A stretch of 42,688 bases of DNA from a virus: IMG/VR virus record IMGVR_UViG_3300050821_002607, positions 1-42,688 of that record. One strand, 5' to 3'. The notes below the pieces were generated by a model. The model worked only from the letters and a program-made list of their open reading frames with translations, was not told the DNA's origin and searched no databases. Every line of letters starts with the position of its first letter. Position 1 is the first letter of the stretch. The position numbers and the translations under genes are program-made. Positions 5,171-13,665 of the stretch are shown here, one piece after another.

Positions 5171-7160
5171 ATGGTCGCCGGTTCAAGTTCGCACGCTGCA
5201 TGTTCTGCATCGACGTGTCGCGCAACTTTGGAATCCACCGCCATGCCTGCCGATTTGGGAATGGGCAGAACTTCGCCGTCGGCTTGGTCGCAACGTTACC
5301 GCCAAGCCGGGCCGATACCAGATAGCAACGGCACCATATCAGAAGGAGCCGCAGGAATCGTTCACCGACCCGGAAGTTCAAGTCACTGTTCTTTACATGG
5401 GAAAGCGTCTCGGTAAAACCGAGATGGCAATGAACCTGATTGGCGCGACGATTGAACAGAATCCGCGAAACATCCTTGTTACATATCCGACTATTGATTC
5501 GGCTAAAAAGTGGTCGAAACAGTTTTTCGAGCCGATGCGGAAGTCGACGGTGGTGCTGCGGAAGAAAATCAAGGATTCCAAGTCGCGGGATTCCGGCAAT
5601 ACGATTCTGGCGAAGGAATATCCGGGCGGAACCATTTCCGCAATCGGTGCGAATTCGCCGTCGGGCTTCCGGCAGGTTCAAGCCCCGGTCGTTTTCTGCG
5701 ATGAGGTTGACGAATCGAGTTACGACACAGTTGAAGGTGATGGCGTCGAGTTGGCTTTTGGTCGTGCTGAAAATTATCCAGACAACATTCAAGTTCTTTC
5801 GTCAACGGCCACCAAGCTTTTCCGCGTTCCGAAGGCTGGCGATGTCGAAGCGGGCAAAACGACGGGAAGCCGTATTCATGATTGGTGGTTGAAATCCGAC
5901 CAACGCAAGTGGCACGTAAAGAATCTATGCTGCGGAAAGTTTCACGTTCTGGATTGGAAAAATATCAAATGGCCGGAGGGCCACAAACATGAACAGACGT
6001 GGTATGAATGTCCGGATTGTCACGCGCATTGGGACGATAAGATGCGCGTGGAGGCTATTTGCGCGGGCCAATGGCGAGCCACTGCGCTGTTCAAAGGTAT
6101 TCGCGGCTATTGGCTGAACGGCCTGAACACAACATTCTCACACAAGAAAGGATTCAAGTCCAAGCTGCATCAAATGGCGTCGGAATTCTACCGGGCTTAC
6201 ACATCCGGCGAGAAAGCAATGATTGTGTGGAAAAACACATTTCTTTGCGAGCCGCACATTGAAGAGGCGGAACAGGTCGATCCCGACCCGTTTTATAATC
6301 GGCTGGAGGATTATCACCCGACGGAATTGCCGGAAGACATTTGTCTGATATTTTTGGTTTGCGACGTGCAGGCCGACCGAATTGAATATGAATTTATCGG
6401 CTTGGGGGAGAACGAAGAAACGTGGGGCATTGAATCCGGTAAAATACAGGGTGACCCGGAGCGTGACGCGGTGTGGGATGATTTAAAAACGCGGCTGCAT
6501 AGAACTTTTAAACGGCTAGACGGGGCGGAAATGAAAGTAGATTGTTTCGCTTGCGACCACGGCCACAAAGGAAATCGAGTCCGGGCCTTCATTAAGAAAT
6601 GCGGCCACCCGCGAGCGTACGCCGTTCACGGTGCATCCAACAAACAGGGCTTGCTTGTTATTCCGCACAAGAACAAAAAATATCGCATCACGCTTTATTC
6701 AGTTGGAACCGACAACGCCAAAGACATTCTTTTTGCTCGAATGAAGCTCAAGACGCCCGGTGCACGATATATGCACTATCCAATTGGCCACGGATACGAA
6801 AAGAAGCGCGACGGATATTTCGAGCAGCTTACCGCCGAGGAAGTCCGGTTGACGCCAAAGCGCGGTTGGCTGGAGCGGCATTATGAAAAAGTCCGCGAAC
6901 GGAACGAAGCCTTAGACATCCGTGTTTATTTCCTTGCGGCTGTCGACATCCTGAATCCGGTCGTTTCCGTCATCAAAAAGGAAATCAAAAAGAAGCTTGG
7001 CATCACGGAAACGAAACAGATTGAATATGTGATTAAAAAGGCAGCCGACGTGGTCGAGGCGATGCCCGACCCACATAAGCCAGCGGAGCCGGAAAAGCCC
7101 GCAGAAATGGTTCCGCGTAAAAGGAAGCGATTTTCCATGCGCGGTGGCAGGCCGGGCTGA
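5148..7160 (+). CDS. Terminase large subunit (lambda GpA family)
   Basis: A 670-residue DNA-packaging motor. The ATPase part has Walker A MGKRLGKT (residues 84-91) and Walker B VVFCDEVDE (about 182-190), followed by the coupling motif SSTAT. A zinc-binding segment (CCGKFHVLDW and CPDCHAHW) is typical of the GpA family. The C-terminal half starts the nuclease part with LIFLVCDVQADRIEYEF, giving an acidic metal site, and ends in a proline/lysine-rich tail. GpA-type terminases usually make cohesive ends, so real cos ends are possible although none is visible as such here. The start overlaps the methyltransferase remnant. Confidence 0.95.
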   Translation: MKSKRKVKWSPVQVRTLHVLHRRVAQLWNPPPCLPIWEWAELRRRLGRNVTAKPGRYQIATAPYQKEPQESFTDPEVQVTVLYMGKRLGKTEMAMNLIGATIEQNPRNILVTYPTIDSAKKWSKQFFEPMRKSTVVLRKKIKDSKSRDSGNTILAKEYPGGTISAIGANSPSGFRQVQAPVVFCDEVDESSYDTVEGDGVELAFGRAENYPDNIQVLSSTATKLFRVPKAGDVEAGKTTGSRIHDWWLKSDQRKWHVKNLCCGKFHVLDWKNIKWPEGHKHEQTWYECPDCHAHWDDKMRVEAICAGQWRATALFKGIRGYWLNGLNTTFSHKKGFKSKLHQMASEFYRAYTSGEKAMIVWKNTFLCEPHIEEAEQVDPDPFYNRLEDYHPTELPEDICLIFLVCDVQADRIEYEFIGLGENEETWGIESGKIQGDPERDAVWDDLKTRLHRTFKRLDGAEMKVDCFACDHGHKGNRVRAFIKKCGHPRAYAVHGASNKQGLLVIPHKNKKYRITLYSVGTDNAKDILFARMKLKTPGARYMHYPIGHGYEKKRDGYFEQLTAEEVRLTPKRGWLERHYEKVRERNEALDIRVYFLAAVDILNPVVSVIKKEIKKKLGITETKQIEYVIKKAADVVEAMPDPHKPAEPEKPAEMVPRKRKRFSMRGGRPG

Positions 7161-7184
7161 TTTCCAAGGATTTCCGCAGGCAGG

Positions 7185-7202
7185 GGTGGCAACGTTGCCA
7201 CC
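7185..7202. repeat. Dispersed palindrome, perfect 18-bp copy
   Basis: GGTGGCAACGTTGCCACC lies 25 bases after the terminase stop in non-coding DNA. As RNA it could fold into a 7-bp stem with an ACGU loop. The downstream sequence is only weakly U-rich, so a terminator role is uncertain. Confidence 0.85.
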
Positions 7203-7282
7203 TAAGTATAACTTTTAGCTATGCTCAAATAAAATAATTATGTTGCTAATTTAAGTCAGATTTTGTAAATTGTTGATAGATG

Positions 7283-7324
7283 AAGGCAATCACGCCGGAT
7301 TCAAAAAAAATAAAGAACGCGAAT
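7283..7324 (+). promoter_or_regulatory. Leader element: hairpin with AATCAC loop plus A-rich start context
   Basis: GGC-AATCAC-GCC forms a small hairpin and is followed by an A-rich run and AAAGAACGCGAAT just before ATG 7325. The same order (hairpin with an AATCAC loop, A-rich spacer, AAAGAACGCGAATT, ATG) occurs at 29659-29697 in front of a different gene, which supports a shared leader and sets the start codon here. Confidence 0.5.
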
Positions 7325-8050
7325 ATGAAAATTAAAATCACCAACCGCTTCAATGGAACCTTGCTTTACGAAACCGACGCAGACAGTCTGGGTGCGGCAA
7401 TTTCGGTGGCCTTGAGGACGAACGTCGACCTGTGCGATGCCAACCTGTGCGGCGCCAACCTGTGCGGCGTCGACCTGTGCGGCGCCGACCTGCGCGGCGT
7501 CGACCTGTGCGGCGCCAACCTGTGCGGCGCCAACCTGCGCGGCGCCAACCTGCGCGGCGTCGACCTGTGCGGCGCCAACCTGCGCGGCGCCGACCTGCGC
7601 GGCGTCGACCTGTGCGATGCCAACCTGTGCGGCGCCAACCTGCGCCGCGCCAACCTGCGCCGCGCCAACCTGCGCGATGCCGACCTGTGCGGCGCCGACC
7701 TGTGCGGCGCCAAAAATGCGGAACTTCCAATAGCAATGACCCGCATTTTGCCGGAAGGCGAAATCATTGGTTGGAAAAAATGCGCGGGTGGTAAAATCGT
7801 CAAGCTGAAAATCCCGGCGAACGCCAAACGCTCGCACGCTTTTGGCCGCAAGTGCCGGGCTGAATTTGCTGTTGTCTTGGAGGTCGAGGGTGGCGGCACG
7901 GCCAAAAGTTCGCACGATTCAACATTTGAATACAATAAGGGCGCGACGGTCAGGCCGACCGAGAGGTTTTCTGAGGACTGGATGCAAGAATGTACATCCG
8001 GGATTCACTTTTTTATCACCAAATTGGAGGCTGAAAATTATTCTATGTAA
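7325..8050 (+). CDS. Pentapeptide-repeat protein with DUF5758-like C-terminal domain
   Basis: A 241-residue protein starting MKIKITNRFNG; an in-frame ATG at 7280 is rejected because the leader element lies between them. Residues 35-129 are 19 tandem pentapeptides of the form (A/V)(D/N)L(C/R)(G/D/R), predicting a right-handed quadrilateral beta-helix. The C-terminal domain contains GWKKCAGGKIVKLKIP, RSHAFGRKCRAEF and ECTSGIHFFITKLEAENY, as in many phage pentapeptide proteins. The role is unknown; DNA mimicry is known for some relatives. Inserted between terminase and connector genes, with its own leader and terminator, it looks like cargo. Confidence 0.85.
   Translation: MKIKITNRFNGTLLYETDADSLGAAISVALRTNVDLCDANLCGANLCGVDLCGADLRGVDLCGANLCGANLRGANLRGVDLCGANLRGADLRGVDLCDANLCGANLRRANLRRANLRDADLCGADLCGAKNAELPIAMTRILPEGEIIGWKKCAGGKIVKLKIPANAKRSHAFGRKCRAEFAVVLEVEGGGTAKSSHDSTFEYNKGATVRPTERFSEDWMQECTSGIHFFITKLEAENYSM
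7427..7711 (+). repeat. 19 x 15-bp tandem repeat (pentapeptide array)
   Basis: Nineteen units of (G/A)ACCTG(T/C)GC(G/C)(G/A)(C/T)G(C/T)C. Units are nearly identical at DNA level, implying recent expansion by slippage or recombination. This also keeps several shadow frames open on both strands. Confidence 0.9.
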
Positions 8051-8066
8051 ATTTTTACAGACACAC

Positions 8067-8095
8067 AGCCCGGCCCAACCAGCCGGGCTTTTTTG
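8067..8095 (+). terminator. Rho-independent terminator after the pentapeptide gene
   Basis: AGCCCGGC (8067-8074) pairs with GCCGGGCT (8082-8089) around a 7-base loop, followed directly by a run of T. It is placed 17 bases after the pentapeptide stop. Confidence 0.85.
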
Positions 8096-8103
8096 TTTCC
8101 AAA

Positions 8104-8126
8104 ATTGACTTAATTTTGCCTTTTGG
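8104..8126 (+). promoter_or_regulatory. Bipartite element ATTGACTTAA-N7-TTTTGG
   Basis: One of five copies of ATTGACTTAA followed 5-7 bases later by TTTT(T/C/G)G. TTGACT starts 22 nt before the connector start codon. That geometry is too short for a normal -35 box serving this gene, so it may be a non-sigma70 promoter or a translation element. Confidence 0.55.
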
Positions 8127-8750
8127 ATGCAATGGCGAGAACCTTCACAATTATCCGCTGGCGATACAATTTGTTTTACACGCAAGTTGCCGCTGTATGC
8201 TGCTTCTCAGGGCTGGTCGCTCGAATATGCGGCCCGTGGTGGTGCTCAGGTTATCAACTTCGTTTCAGTCGCCAGCGGCGACAATCATCTCGTTACGGTT
8301 CCGGCTGCGGTGACGGAAACTTGGATTCCCGCCGAATATCAACTTGAGGGGTGGGCTTTAAATGTCGATGGTATCCGCAAGCAAATCTATCTAGCGGCGT
8401 TGTTGGTTGCGCCTGACCTTGCCTCCGCTCCCGGCGACATCGACGTTACCACGCACGCGCAGCGGATGCTGGCCAGTATTGAGACTGAACTTGAAAAGCT
8501 GGCTCAGAACGTTCTTGATGAAACTGACGTCGAAGGAACAAAAATCATCCGTGCAAAACGGCTTGAGCTTGCCAGCCAGCGGAACCACTACCTTCAAGAA
8601 CGGCGGAAGGAAATCGCCAAAGAGAACGCCAAAAGCGGCAAGCCGACCGGTCGTAAAATCAAGTCTTTCCTTTACGTCACCTCACCCGGTATTAATTCGT
8701 CGCGGGTTTTTGGCGCGGGCAATTCAGTTTGGAATCTTCAAGACCCATGA
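8127..8750 (+). CDS. Head-tail connector region protein between terminase and portal
   Basis: A 207-residue protein at the lambda gpW position. The N-terminal part is a beta-rich domain (SAGDTICFTRKLPLYAASQGWSLEYAA, then SGDNHLVTVPAAVTETW). The C-terminal part is helical (DVTTHAQRMLASIETELEKL, then IIRAKRLELASQRNHYLQERRKEIAKENA). This two-part layout is common for proteins encoded between the large terminase and portal in lambda-like phages. Its exact role in capsid completion or the neck is not established by sequence. The stop overlaps the portal start (ATGA). Confidence 0.6.
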   Translation: MQWREPSQLSAGDTICFTRKLPLYAASQGWSLEYAARGGAQVINFVSVASGDNHLVTVPAAVTETWIPAEYQLEGWALNVDGIRKQIYLAALLVAPDLASAPGDIDVTTHAQRMLASIETELEKLAQNVLDETDVEGTKIIRAKRLELASQRNHYLQERRKEIAKENAKSGKPTGRKIKSFLYVTSPGINSSRVFGAGNSVWNLQDP

Positions 8751-10375
8751 AATTTTCTGTTGAACTTTCCAAAAACCCGCCAGCTTTACCCACTGGTCGG
8801 GTTTTGATGCAAAAGCCGGTGCAGCCGTCTGACGCGGCGATCCTTCGGGCCGTTGCAAAAAAGACCGGCAGGCTGGCAGGTGGGCAAAAGTGCCGCATGT
8901 ACGATGCCGCACAGAACACAAATCTTAATCAGGATTTTCCGGTATCAATCACGTCGGCAAATGCTGAAATCTTTACCAGCATCAATGCCACACGCGCACG
9001 CTGTCGGCGGCTGGTTCGCGACAATCCGTATGCCACTGGAATCCTGAACACGCATATAATCAATGTCGGTGGCGAAGACCCTTTCCCGCTGGAAATGCGC
9101 GTCGGTAAAAAAGATGCAAGCGGGAAATTTACCGAGGAGCAGACCACCAACGACATGATTCAGGCTGCGTGGGCCGATGCAGGCAAGAAAGAGAACTGCC
9201 TGATTTCCCGCGACAAGACGCGAGCAGAATTTTATTGGACGGCCATTGCATCAATCGTCGAATCAGGCGGGATTTACGGTCGGCATTGGCGGGCTTTCCC
9301 AAACAATAAATATGGATACGCTGTCGAGGAGATTGAAAATGACCGTGTCGACCAGTATTTCAACCGGGTAACGAAAGCGAATGACGGTGTCGACCAGCTT
9401 GGTGCGAATGGTAATCAGATTATCATGTCGAAGGAGCTGGATAAATATGGTGGGCCGGTGGCTTACTGGATTCTGACACGGCACCCCGGCGACGTGTATG
9501 CGTATTCAAACAGCCCGCGTTACCGCGAACGCGTTCCGGCTGCGGATGTTTTTGAGCTTCATAATTTACGCCTGCGGCCCGGACAAGTCGTAGGGATGCC
9601 TCGGCTTTCATCGGTGGTGCAACGTTTGCACCGCCTCGACCAATACGATATTGCTGAACAAACCGCAGCGATTGTTGGCGCGGTAAAGATTGGATTTTTT
9701 ACCAAACAAAACACACAAGACGAATATGTCGGCGACGAGGAAGCGGAAGACGGATTAAAGATCGACCGCGTCGAGCCGGGTATCAATTTTGAGGAACTGC
9801 CGGAAGGCTACGACGTAAAGCCGTTTGAATCCAATCACCCCGGCGAAACATATCCCGATTTCTGCGACCAGAATTTACGGTCGATTTCAACAGGTGTCGG
9901 CATTTCTCATTCGGCCACCAGCGGCAACTATCAGGACATGAGCTTTTCCACGGGCCGGTTGGAAAAGCTGCCGGAGCGCGACACATTTAAGATGTTGCAG
10001 GAGCACACGATTGAAAATCTGGTGCGTCCACATTTCAACGAATGGTTAAAGTATGCGATTCTGTCGGGCGTTCTGGCGTTGCCGTTTAGCAGGCTGGAGG
10101 AATTCCAGAACGCCGCAATCTTCCATGCGAAACGTTGGCCCTACATCAATCCATTACAAGATATTCAGGCCGACGCCCTGCGGATTAAGAACGGGCTTGA
10201 TTCACGCAACCATGTCATTGCCGAATCGGAACGCGGTGGTGATGTCCAGCAAGTCGACGCTGAAATCGCCAGCGACCGTGCGATTGATGAAATCCACGGG
10301 CTTGATTTCACAAATCCAGACGATCCGCCCAGCAATGATGACGAGGACGAAGACCCGCCGAACAAGCCGGAATAA
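8747..10375 (+). CDS. Portal protein (lambda gpB family)
   Basis: This forms the dodecameric channel in one capsid vertex through which DNA enters and leaves. The start at 8747 is chosen for its ATGA overlap. Family features include ATRARCRRLVRDNPYATGILNTHIINVGG near residue 80-110 and the acidic stem and wing segments with RERVPAADVFELHNLRLRPGQVVGMPRLSSVVQRLHRLDQYDIAEQTAA, which closely follow lambda-type portals. The C-terminus is very acidic and proline-rich (DDPPSNDDEDEDPP). The neighbours are the connector and the protease-capsid fusion. Confidence 0.93.
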   Translation: MKFSVELSKNPPALPTGRVLMQKPVQPSDAAILRAVAKKTGRLAGGQKCRMYDAAQNTNLNQDFPVSITSANAEIFTSINATRARCRRLVRDNPYATGILNTHIINVGGEDPFPLEMRVGKKDASGKFTEEQTTNDMIQAAWADAGKKENCLISRDKTRAEFYWTAIASIVESGGIYGRHWRAFPNNKYGYAVEEIENDRVDQYFNRVTKANDGVDQLGANGNQIIMSKELDKYGGPVAYWILTRHPGDVYAYSNSPRYRERVPAADVFELHNLRLRPGQVVGMPRLSSVVQRLHRLDQYDIAEQTAAIVGAVKIGFFTKQNTQDEYVGDEEAEDGLKIDRVEPGINFEELPEGYDVKPFESNHPGETYPDFCDQNLRSISTGVGISHSATSGNYQDMSFSTGRLEKLPERDTFKMLQEHTIENLVRPHFNEWLKYAILSGVLALPFSRLEEFQNAAIFHAKRWPYINPLQDIQADALRIKNGLDSRNHVIAESERGGDVQQVDAEIASDRAIDEIHGLDFTNPDDPPSNDDEDEDPPNKPE

Positions 10376-10397
10376 TTGACTTAAAAACATTTTCGTA
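10375..10397 (+). promoter_or_regulatory. Bipartite element ATTGACTTAA-N5-TTTTCG
   Basis: The first A is the last base of the portal stop codon. TTGACT begins exactly 22 nt before the capsid fusion start, as in the copies before 8127 and 15737. Confidence 0.55.
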
Positions 10398-12389
10398 ATG
10401 CCAGCATTAAAAGCATATTCACGCGGAGCCGAAGTCGACAACGATTTCACGGACGGAATCATCCGGCTTTCATTTGCTTCCGAAATGCCGGTTCTTCGCA
10501 ACGAAGATGACGGCGACTTTTGGGAGGTGCTTTCCCACGCCGCTTCGGATTGCAATTTCAGTTTCATCAACAAACGCGGAATGGTTTTACAAGACCATGA
10601 CGACCTGAATGAAATCGGCGACGTGTTGCAGAACACGGTTTGCATCCGTGAAGACAAAAAGACCTGTGGGCAAATAAAGCTTTTCGACGACGGCTGGAAT
10701 AGCCGGGCTAAAACTTCATGGAAAGATATTCCAATTTCTGTCGGTTACATCCTCGGCGACATTGTCAGCGAAACACGCGGTGCTGATGGAATTCCAGTCC
10801 GCAAATTCAAATGGCGTCCGTTCGAGGTTTCGCTTCTGACCGGCGATGCCGCCGATCCGACCGTCGGTATCGGACGCAGCGGAAAAATTGACTTATCTAA
10901 AATAACAAATGCGGAACTCGCGGATTTAATTAAACAACGAAACATCAAAATTACTATGCCTGACCCCGTCACATTTACGAAAGAGCAGCAAGACGCCGCC
11001 ATCAAGGAAGCCCGCGACCTCGCGCTTATAAACGACCGCACTCGCCGGACTGGTATCCGCGAAATCGGCGAAGCCTTTATCCGCGACTATGGCAGTCGGA
11101 ACGCCGAAGTCAAAGCAGCGATTGAAGCGGAAATCAACGTCGCGATGGAATCCGATACCAATCCCGCCGAATGGTCGAGCAAGATGCTCCGGGAAAAGGC
11201 GAAGGACTGGGCCGTCAAAAACATCAAGCTGATTGCCGACGATGACCTACACGAAGATATGGAGAACTACTCCTATGCCCGCGCCTTGCAGTCGGCGGTT
11301 CGCAACGCCAAGAACGGCGCAATGGGTATGCCCTCCGGTTTGGAAGGCGAAGTGGCTGAGGAATTGCAGTTGCGGGCTGGGAGCGACTTTCAGGCTCAAG
11401 GCTTCATGGTTCCGTATGGCCAGGGCACCTACGGCAAAAAGAAAGCACGCTGTCGCGGTTTCAAAATCGACAACGGTTCGGCGATGGCCCGCAGACTGCA
11501 ACGTAGTGGTGCCCGTGCCGCTGGTGATTTACAGGCCGGTGTATTCGGTCAGGGCGGTGGTTTGATTCAGACCGATCTCTGGATGCCGATGATTGCTTTG
11601 CTCCGTAACTTGATGGTGACGGAACGCCTCGGTATGCAGACGATTTCCGGGCTTGAAGGAATGGTTACATGGCCGCGTCACGTTGCGGCCTGCCAGCCCT
11701 ATTTCGTGCCGGAAACTTTTTTGCTGGTGGTGACGAATCCTCTGCTCGACCAGCTTGCAGCCAGCCCGCACCGCGTCGGTGTTACTGGTGCCGTTTCCAA
11801 ACAGCTCTTGCTCCAGAATGCAATCGACGCGCAAAACTGGATGCGCGACGACCAGCTTAAGACGCACGCGGTTCTTGTCGACCAAGTTTCATTACTTGGT
11901 ACGGGTGCCAACAATCAGCCGATTGGTATTGCCAACACGCCGGGCATTGGCGCCGTGAATTTCGCCGGGCCGGTGACGTATCTGAACGTTATCAACTTCA
12001 AGACGCAGCTTGCGTTGGGTAACGCAGCGGTTGCGGACATGGCTTATGTGACCACGCCGATGGTGGAACAGAAATGGCGAACTACTCCCAAGGTCGGCAC
12101 CACGTTCCCGGTGTTCATTTGGGAAGACGGTTCATGGGGGGATGAAACCGCCGACGGTCGTGTTATCGGTCTGCGCGCGACGGCCACCAATCAAATCACG
12201 CTCGACCGCGTGCTGTTCGGTAACTTCGCCGATGCGAAAAAACTGTTTTGGGGTGGTTTGGACGTTGTCGTGAATCCGTACTCTCGCAGCAAAGAAGCGG
12301 TCATTGAAGTCACCACGAATTCATGGATGGATATCATGGTCGACCACCAACAATCGTTTGCATTCTCGGTGGACGCTGGCGACCAGTAA
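10398..12389 (+). CDS. Prohead protease - major capsid protein fusion
   Basis: A 663-residue single reading frame. Residues about 1-160 form an HK97-type (S78-like) prohead protease: His67 in VLQDHDD, Ser114 in ISVGY, and the KWRPFEVSLLTGDAADPTVG segment. Residues about 160-310 are charged helices (scaffold or delta domain). Residues about 310-663 are the HK97-fold capsid protein (GGGLIQTDLWMPMIALLRN, LVDQVSLLGTGANNQPIGI, SWMDIMVDHQQSFAFS). Self-cleavage would release protease, scaffold and shell protein. No separate protease or scaffold gene is present. A hairpin follows the stop. Confidence 0.9.
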   Translation: MPALKAYSRGAEVDNDFTDGIIRLSFASEMPVLRNEDDGDFWEVLSHAASDCNFSFINKRGMVLQDHDDLNEIGDVLQNTVCIREDKKTCGQIKLFDDGWNSRAKTSWKDIPISVGYILGDIVSETRGADGIPVRKFKWRPFEVSLLTGDAADPTVGIGRSGKIDLSKITNAELADLIKQRNIKITMPDPVTFTKEQQDAAIKEARDLALINDRTRRTGIREIGEAFIRDYGSRNAEVKAAIEAEINVAMESDTNPAEWSSKMLREKAKDWAVKNIKLIADDDLHEDMENYSYARALQSAVRNAKNGAMGMPSGLEGEVAEELQLRAGSDFQAQGFMVPYGQGTYGKKKARCRGFKIDNGSAMARRLQRSGARAAGDLQAGVFGQGGGLIQTDLWMPMIALLRNLMVTERLGMQTISGLEGMVTWPRHVAACQPYFVPETFLLVVTNPLLDQLAASPHRVGVTGAVSKQLLLQNAIDAQNWMRDDQLKTHAVLVDQVSLLGTGANNQPIGIANTPGIGAVNFAGPVTYLNVINFKTQLALGNAAVADMAYVTTPMVEQKWRTTPKVGTTFPVFIWEDGSWGDETADGRVIGLRATATNQITLDRVLFGNFADAKKLFWGGLDVVVNPYSRSKEAVIEVTTNSWMDIMVDHQQSFAFSVDAGDQ

Positions 12390-12396
12390 TCCACCC

Positions 12397-12441
12397 TCCG
12401 TCACCGGCAATGGATAATTAAGCCGGTGGCGGAAATTATTT
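12397..12441 (+). terminator. Hairpin after the capsid gene (probable partial terminator)
   Basis: TCCGTCACCGGC (12397-12408) pairs with GCCGGTGGCGGA (12422-12433), with one G-U pair, around a 13-base loop. A short AATTATTTC tract follows. It could trim expression of the genes after the capsid. Confidence 0.65.
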
Positions 12442-12465
12442 CAACAAACAAAAATTCAAAATAAA

Positions 12466-13206
12466 ATGAACACAATCAAAAATCTTTTCTTGGAATTGGT
12501 GAAGGCTTTCGGCCTGCGGGCTGCGGTCGTGGCGATCCTGTTACTGGCACCGTTGCTACCCGCTTTCGGGCAGGGCGGCTTTCTGGATTTCTTCGCCGCG
12601 CCTAAAACGCTGGTGCTTACACCCGCAACCGTGCTGTATCAATCCGGCACGACCACGCTGAATACGACCAACATTGCCAACATTTCCCGCTTTGAGGGAA
12701 TTTGTGCGCTGGACATTTCAAGCTGTTCGAACGGTGTGTGGGGAACGGCAAATAATCTTGCGGCTGGCTATGCTACAACCAACAGCATTACGCTATATTG
12801 GAGCATCACCGGAACAAATAATTGGACGATTATCACGAACGCATTTCTGGCGACGTCCACGACTTTGATTGTGTCGAATTATTGGGGCACGACCAATAGC
12901 GCGGTGCTTTACACGACGAACACGTATGAAGTGCCGGGAACGCTTACGTATCCAAGTGTCGCGAATGGATGGAGCGGTCAGTATGTTCAGCCTCCGTCGG
13001 CTACTAATTCATTGTCGAACATGAACAATTTGGTCGGCAATACAAACTGGCTGGCTGGATTCACGCCGGACGGTACGTCGCAAACGACGGTTAGCTCTGG
13101 CGGACTTGGTCAGTTTATCGCCATCGTGTACACGACCAGCGGAAGCAATGCGGTTTATTCCGTATCCGCAACGTTACGCGGGCGGACGATGCAGGGCATT
13201 TACTAA
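12466..13206 (+). CDS. Asn/Thr/Ser-rich protein with signal peptide, after the capsid gene
   Basis: A 246-residue protein. Residues 1-36 have a basic start, a hydrophobic core (AAVVAILLLAPLLPAFG) and a likely Sec cleavage near AFGQ. The mature part is beta-rich and full of T, N and S. The position is where head decoration proteins occur, but an export signal is odd for a virion part. It could instead be secreted or displayed by the infected cell. No family is recognised. The leader is A-rich without a Shine-Dalgarno sequence. Confidence 0.6.
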   Translation: MNTIKNLFLELVKAFGLRAAVVAILLLAPLLPAFGQGGFLDFFAAPKTLVLTPATVLYQSGTTTLNTTNIANISRFEGICALDISSCSNGVWGTANNLAAGYATTNSITLYWSITGTNNWTIITNAFLATSTTLIVSNYWGTTNSAVLYTTNTYEVPGTLTYPSVANGWSGQYVQPPSATNSLSNMNNLVGNTNWLAGFTPDGTSQTTVSSGGLGQFIAIVYTTSGSNAVYSVSATLRGRTMQGIY

Positions 13207-13246
13207 TCTGACGCGGATTCAACCATCAACAGAAAGAAAAACAATT

Positions 13247-13600
13247 ATGGCAAAGATTCAATGTTTAATAATCGGTCACTGTTTCGGCGCACAGGGCAGC
13301 GAGCCGGATTCCGATAATCAGGTGTTCTTTCACAAGAAAGGCACCATCGTTACTTTCGACGACAAAAAGAAAGAGGATGTGGCGACCATGACCTCGCTGT
13401 TCGCTGCGGGCCGGATTGTGCCGCCTGAAAAGAAAAACCTCGTGCGCTGCAAGGCCGAAATCCAGAAGGAAATTGACAAGCAGGCGCGGGACGCGGCCCG
13501 TGACAAGGTGACGCTTACAAAGGCGCAAATTATCACCATCCCGGAAGACATCGACAAGGCCCTGGCAGATCTGGCGGCTGCTGAAAGAGCGGGCAAGTAA
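13247..13600 (+). CDS. Head-region hypothetical protein (117 aa)
   Basis: Starts MAKIQCLIIGHCFG at 13247, after an A-rich leader with GAAAGA. The N-terminal half is beta-rich; the C-terminal half is charged helix (KAEIQKEIDKQARDAARDKVTLTKAQI). It lies between the capsid region and the head-tail joining gene, so a head completion role is plausible but unproven. A strong terminator follows the stop. Confidence 0.6.
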   Translation: MAKIQCLIIGHCFGAQGSEPDSDNQVFFHKKGTIVTFDDKKKEDVATMTSLFAAGRIVPPEKKNLVRCKAEIQKEIDKQARDAARDKVTLTKAQIITIPEDIDKALADLAAAERAGK

Positions 13601-13621
13601 TTTAGTGTTGCGCCTCGCTTG

Positions 13622-13665
13622 CGGCCCGTCAGTTATTGGATTTACTGACGGGCCGTTTTACTTTT
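13622..13665 (+). terminator. Rho-independent terminator abutting the next start codon
   Basis: A perfect 12-bp stem, CGGCCCGTCAGT (13622-13633) with ACTGACGGGCCG (13644-13655), a 10-base loop, then TTTTACTTTT. The next ATG is at 13666, so the U-tract is also that gene's leader. Confidence 0.85.

Noticed and set aside
5136-5792. 218-codon frame on the minus strand inside the large terminase
   Set aside because: It is the antisense shadow of the terminase gene. No other minus-strand gene is supported anywhere.
7427-7711. CRISPR-like array
   Set aside because: Units are contiguous 15-bp repeats without spacers and encode pentapeptides.
7301-7935. Long frames on both strands over the pentapeptide array
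   Set aside because: They are artefacts of the 15-bp tandem repeat, which keeps other frames free of stops. Their translations are pure low-complexity repeats.
8105-8126. TTGACTTAA motifs as ordinary sigma70 -35 boxes
   Set aside because: The start codons lie only 22 nt downstream in three cases, which would place transcription starts after ATG. No consistent TATAAT lies at 16-18 bp spacing.
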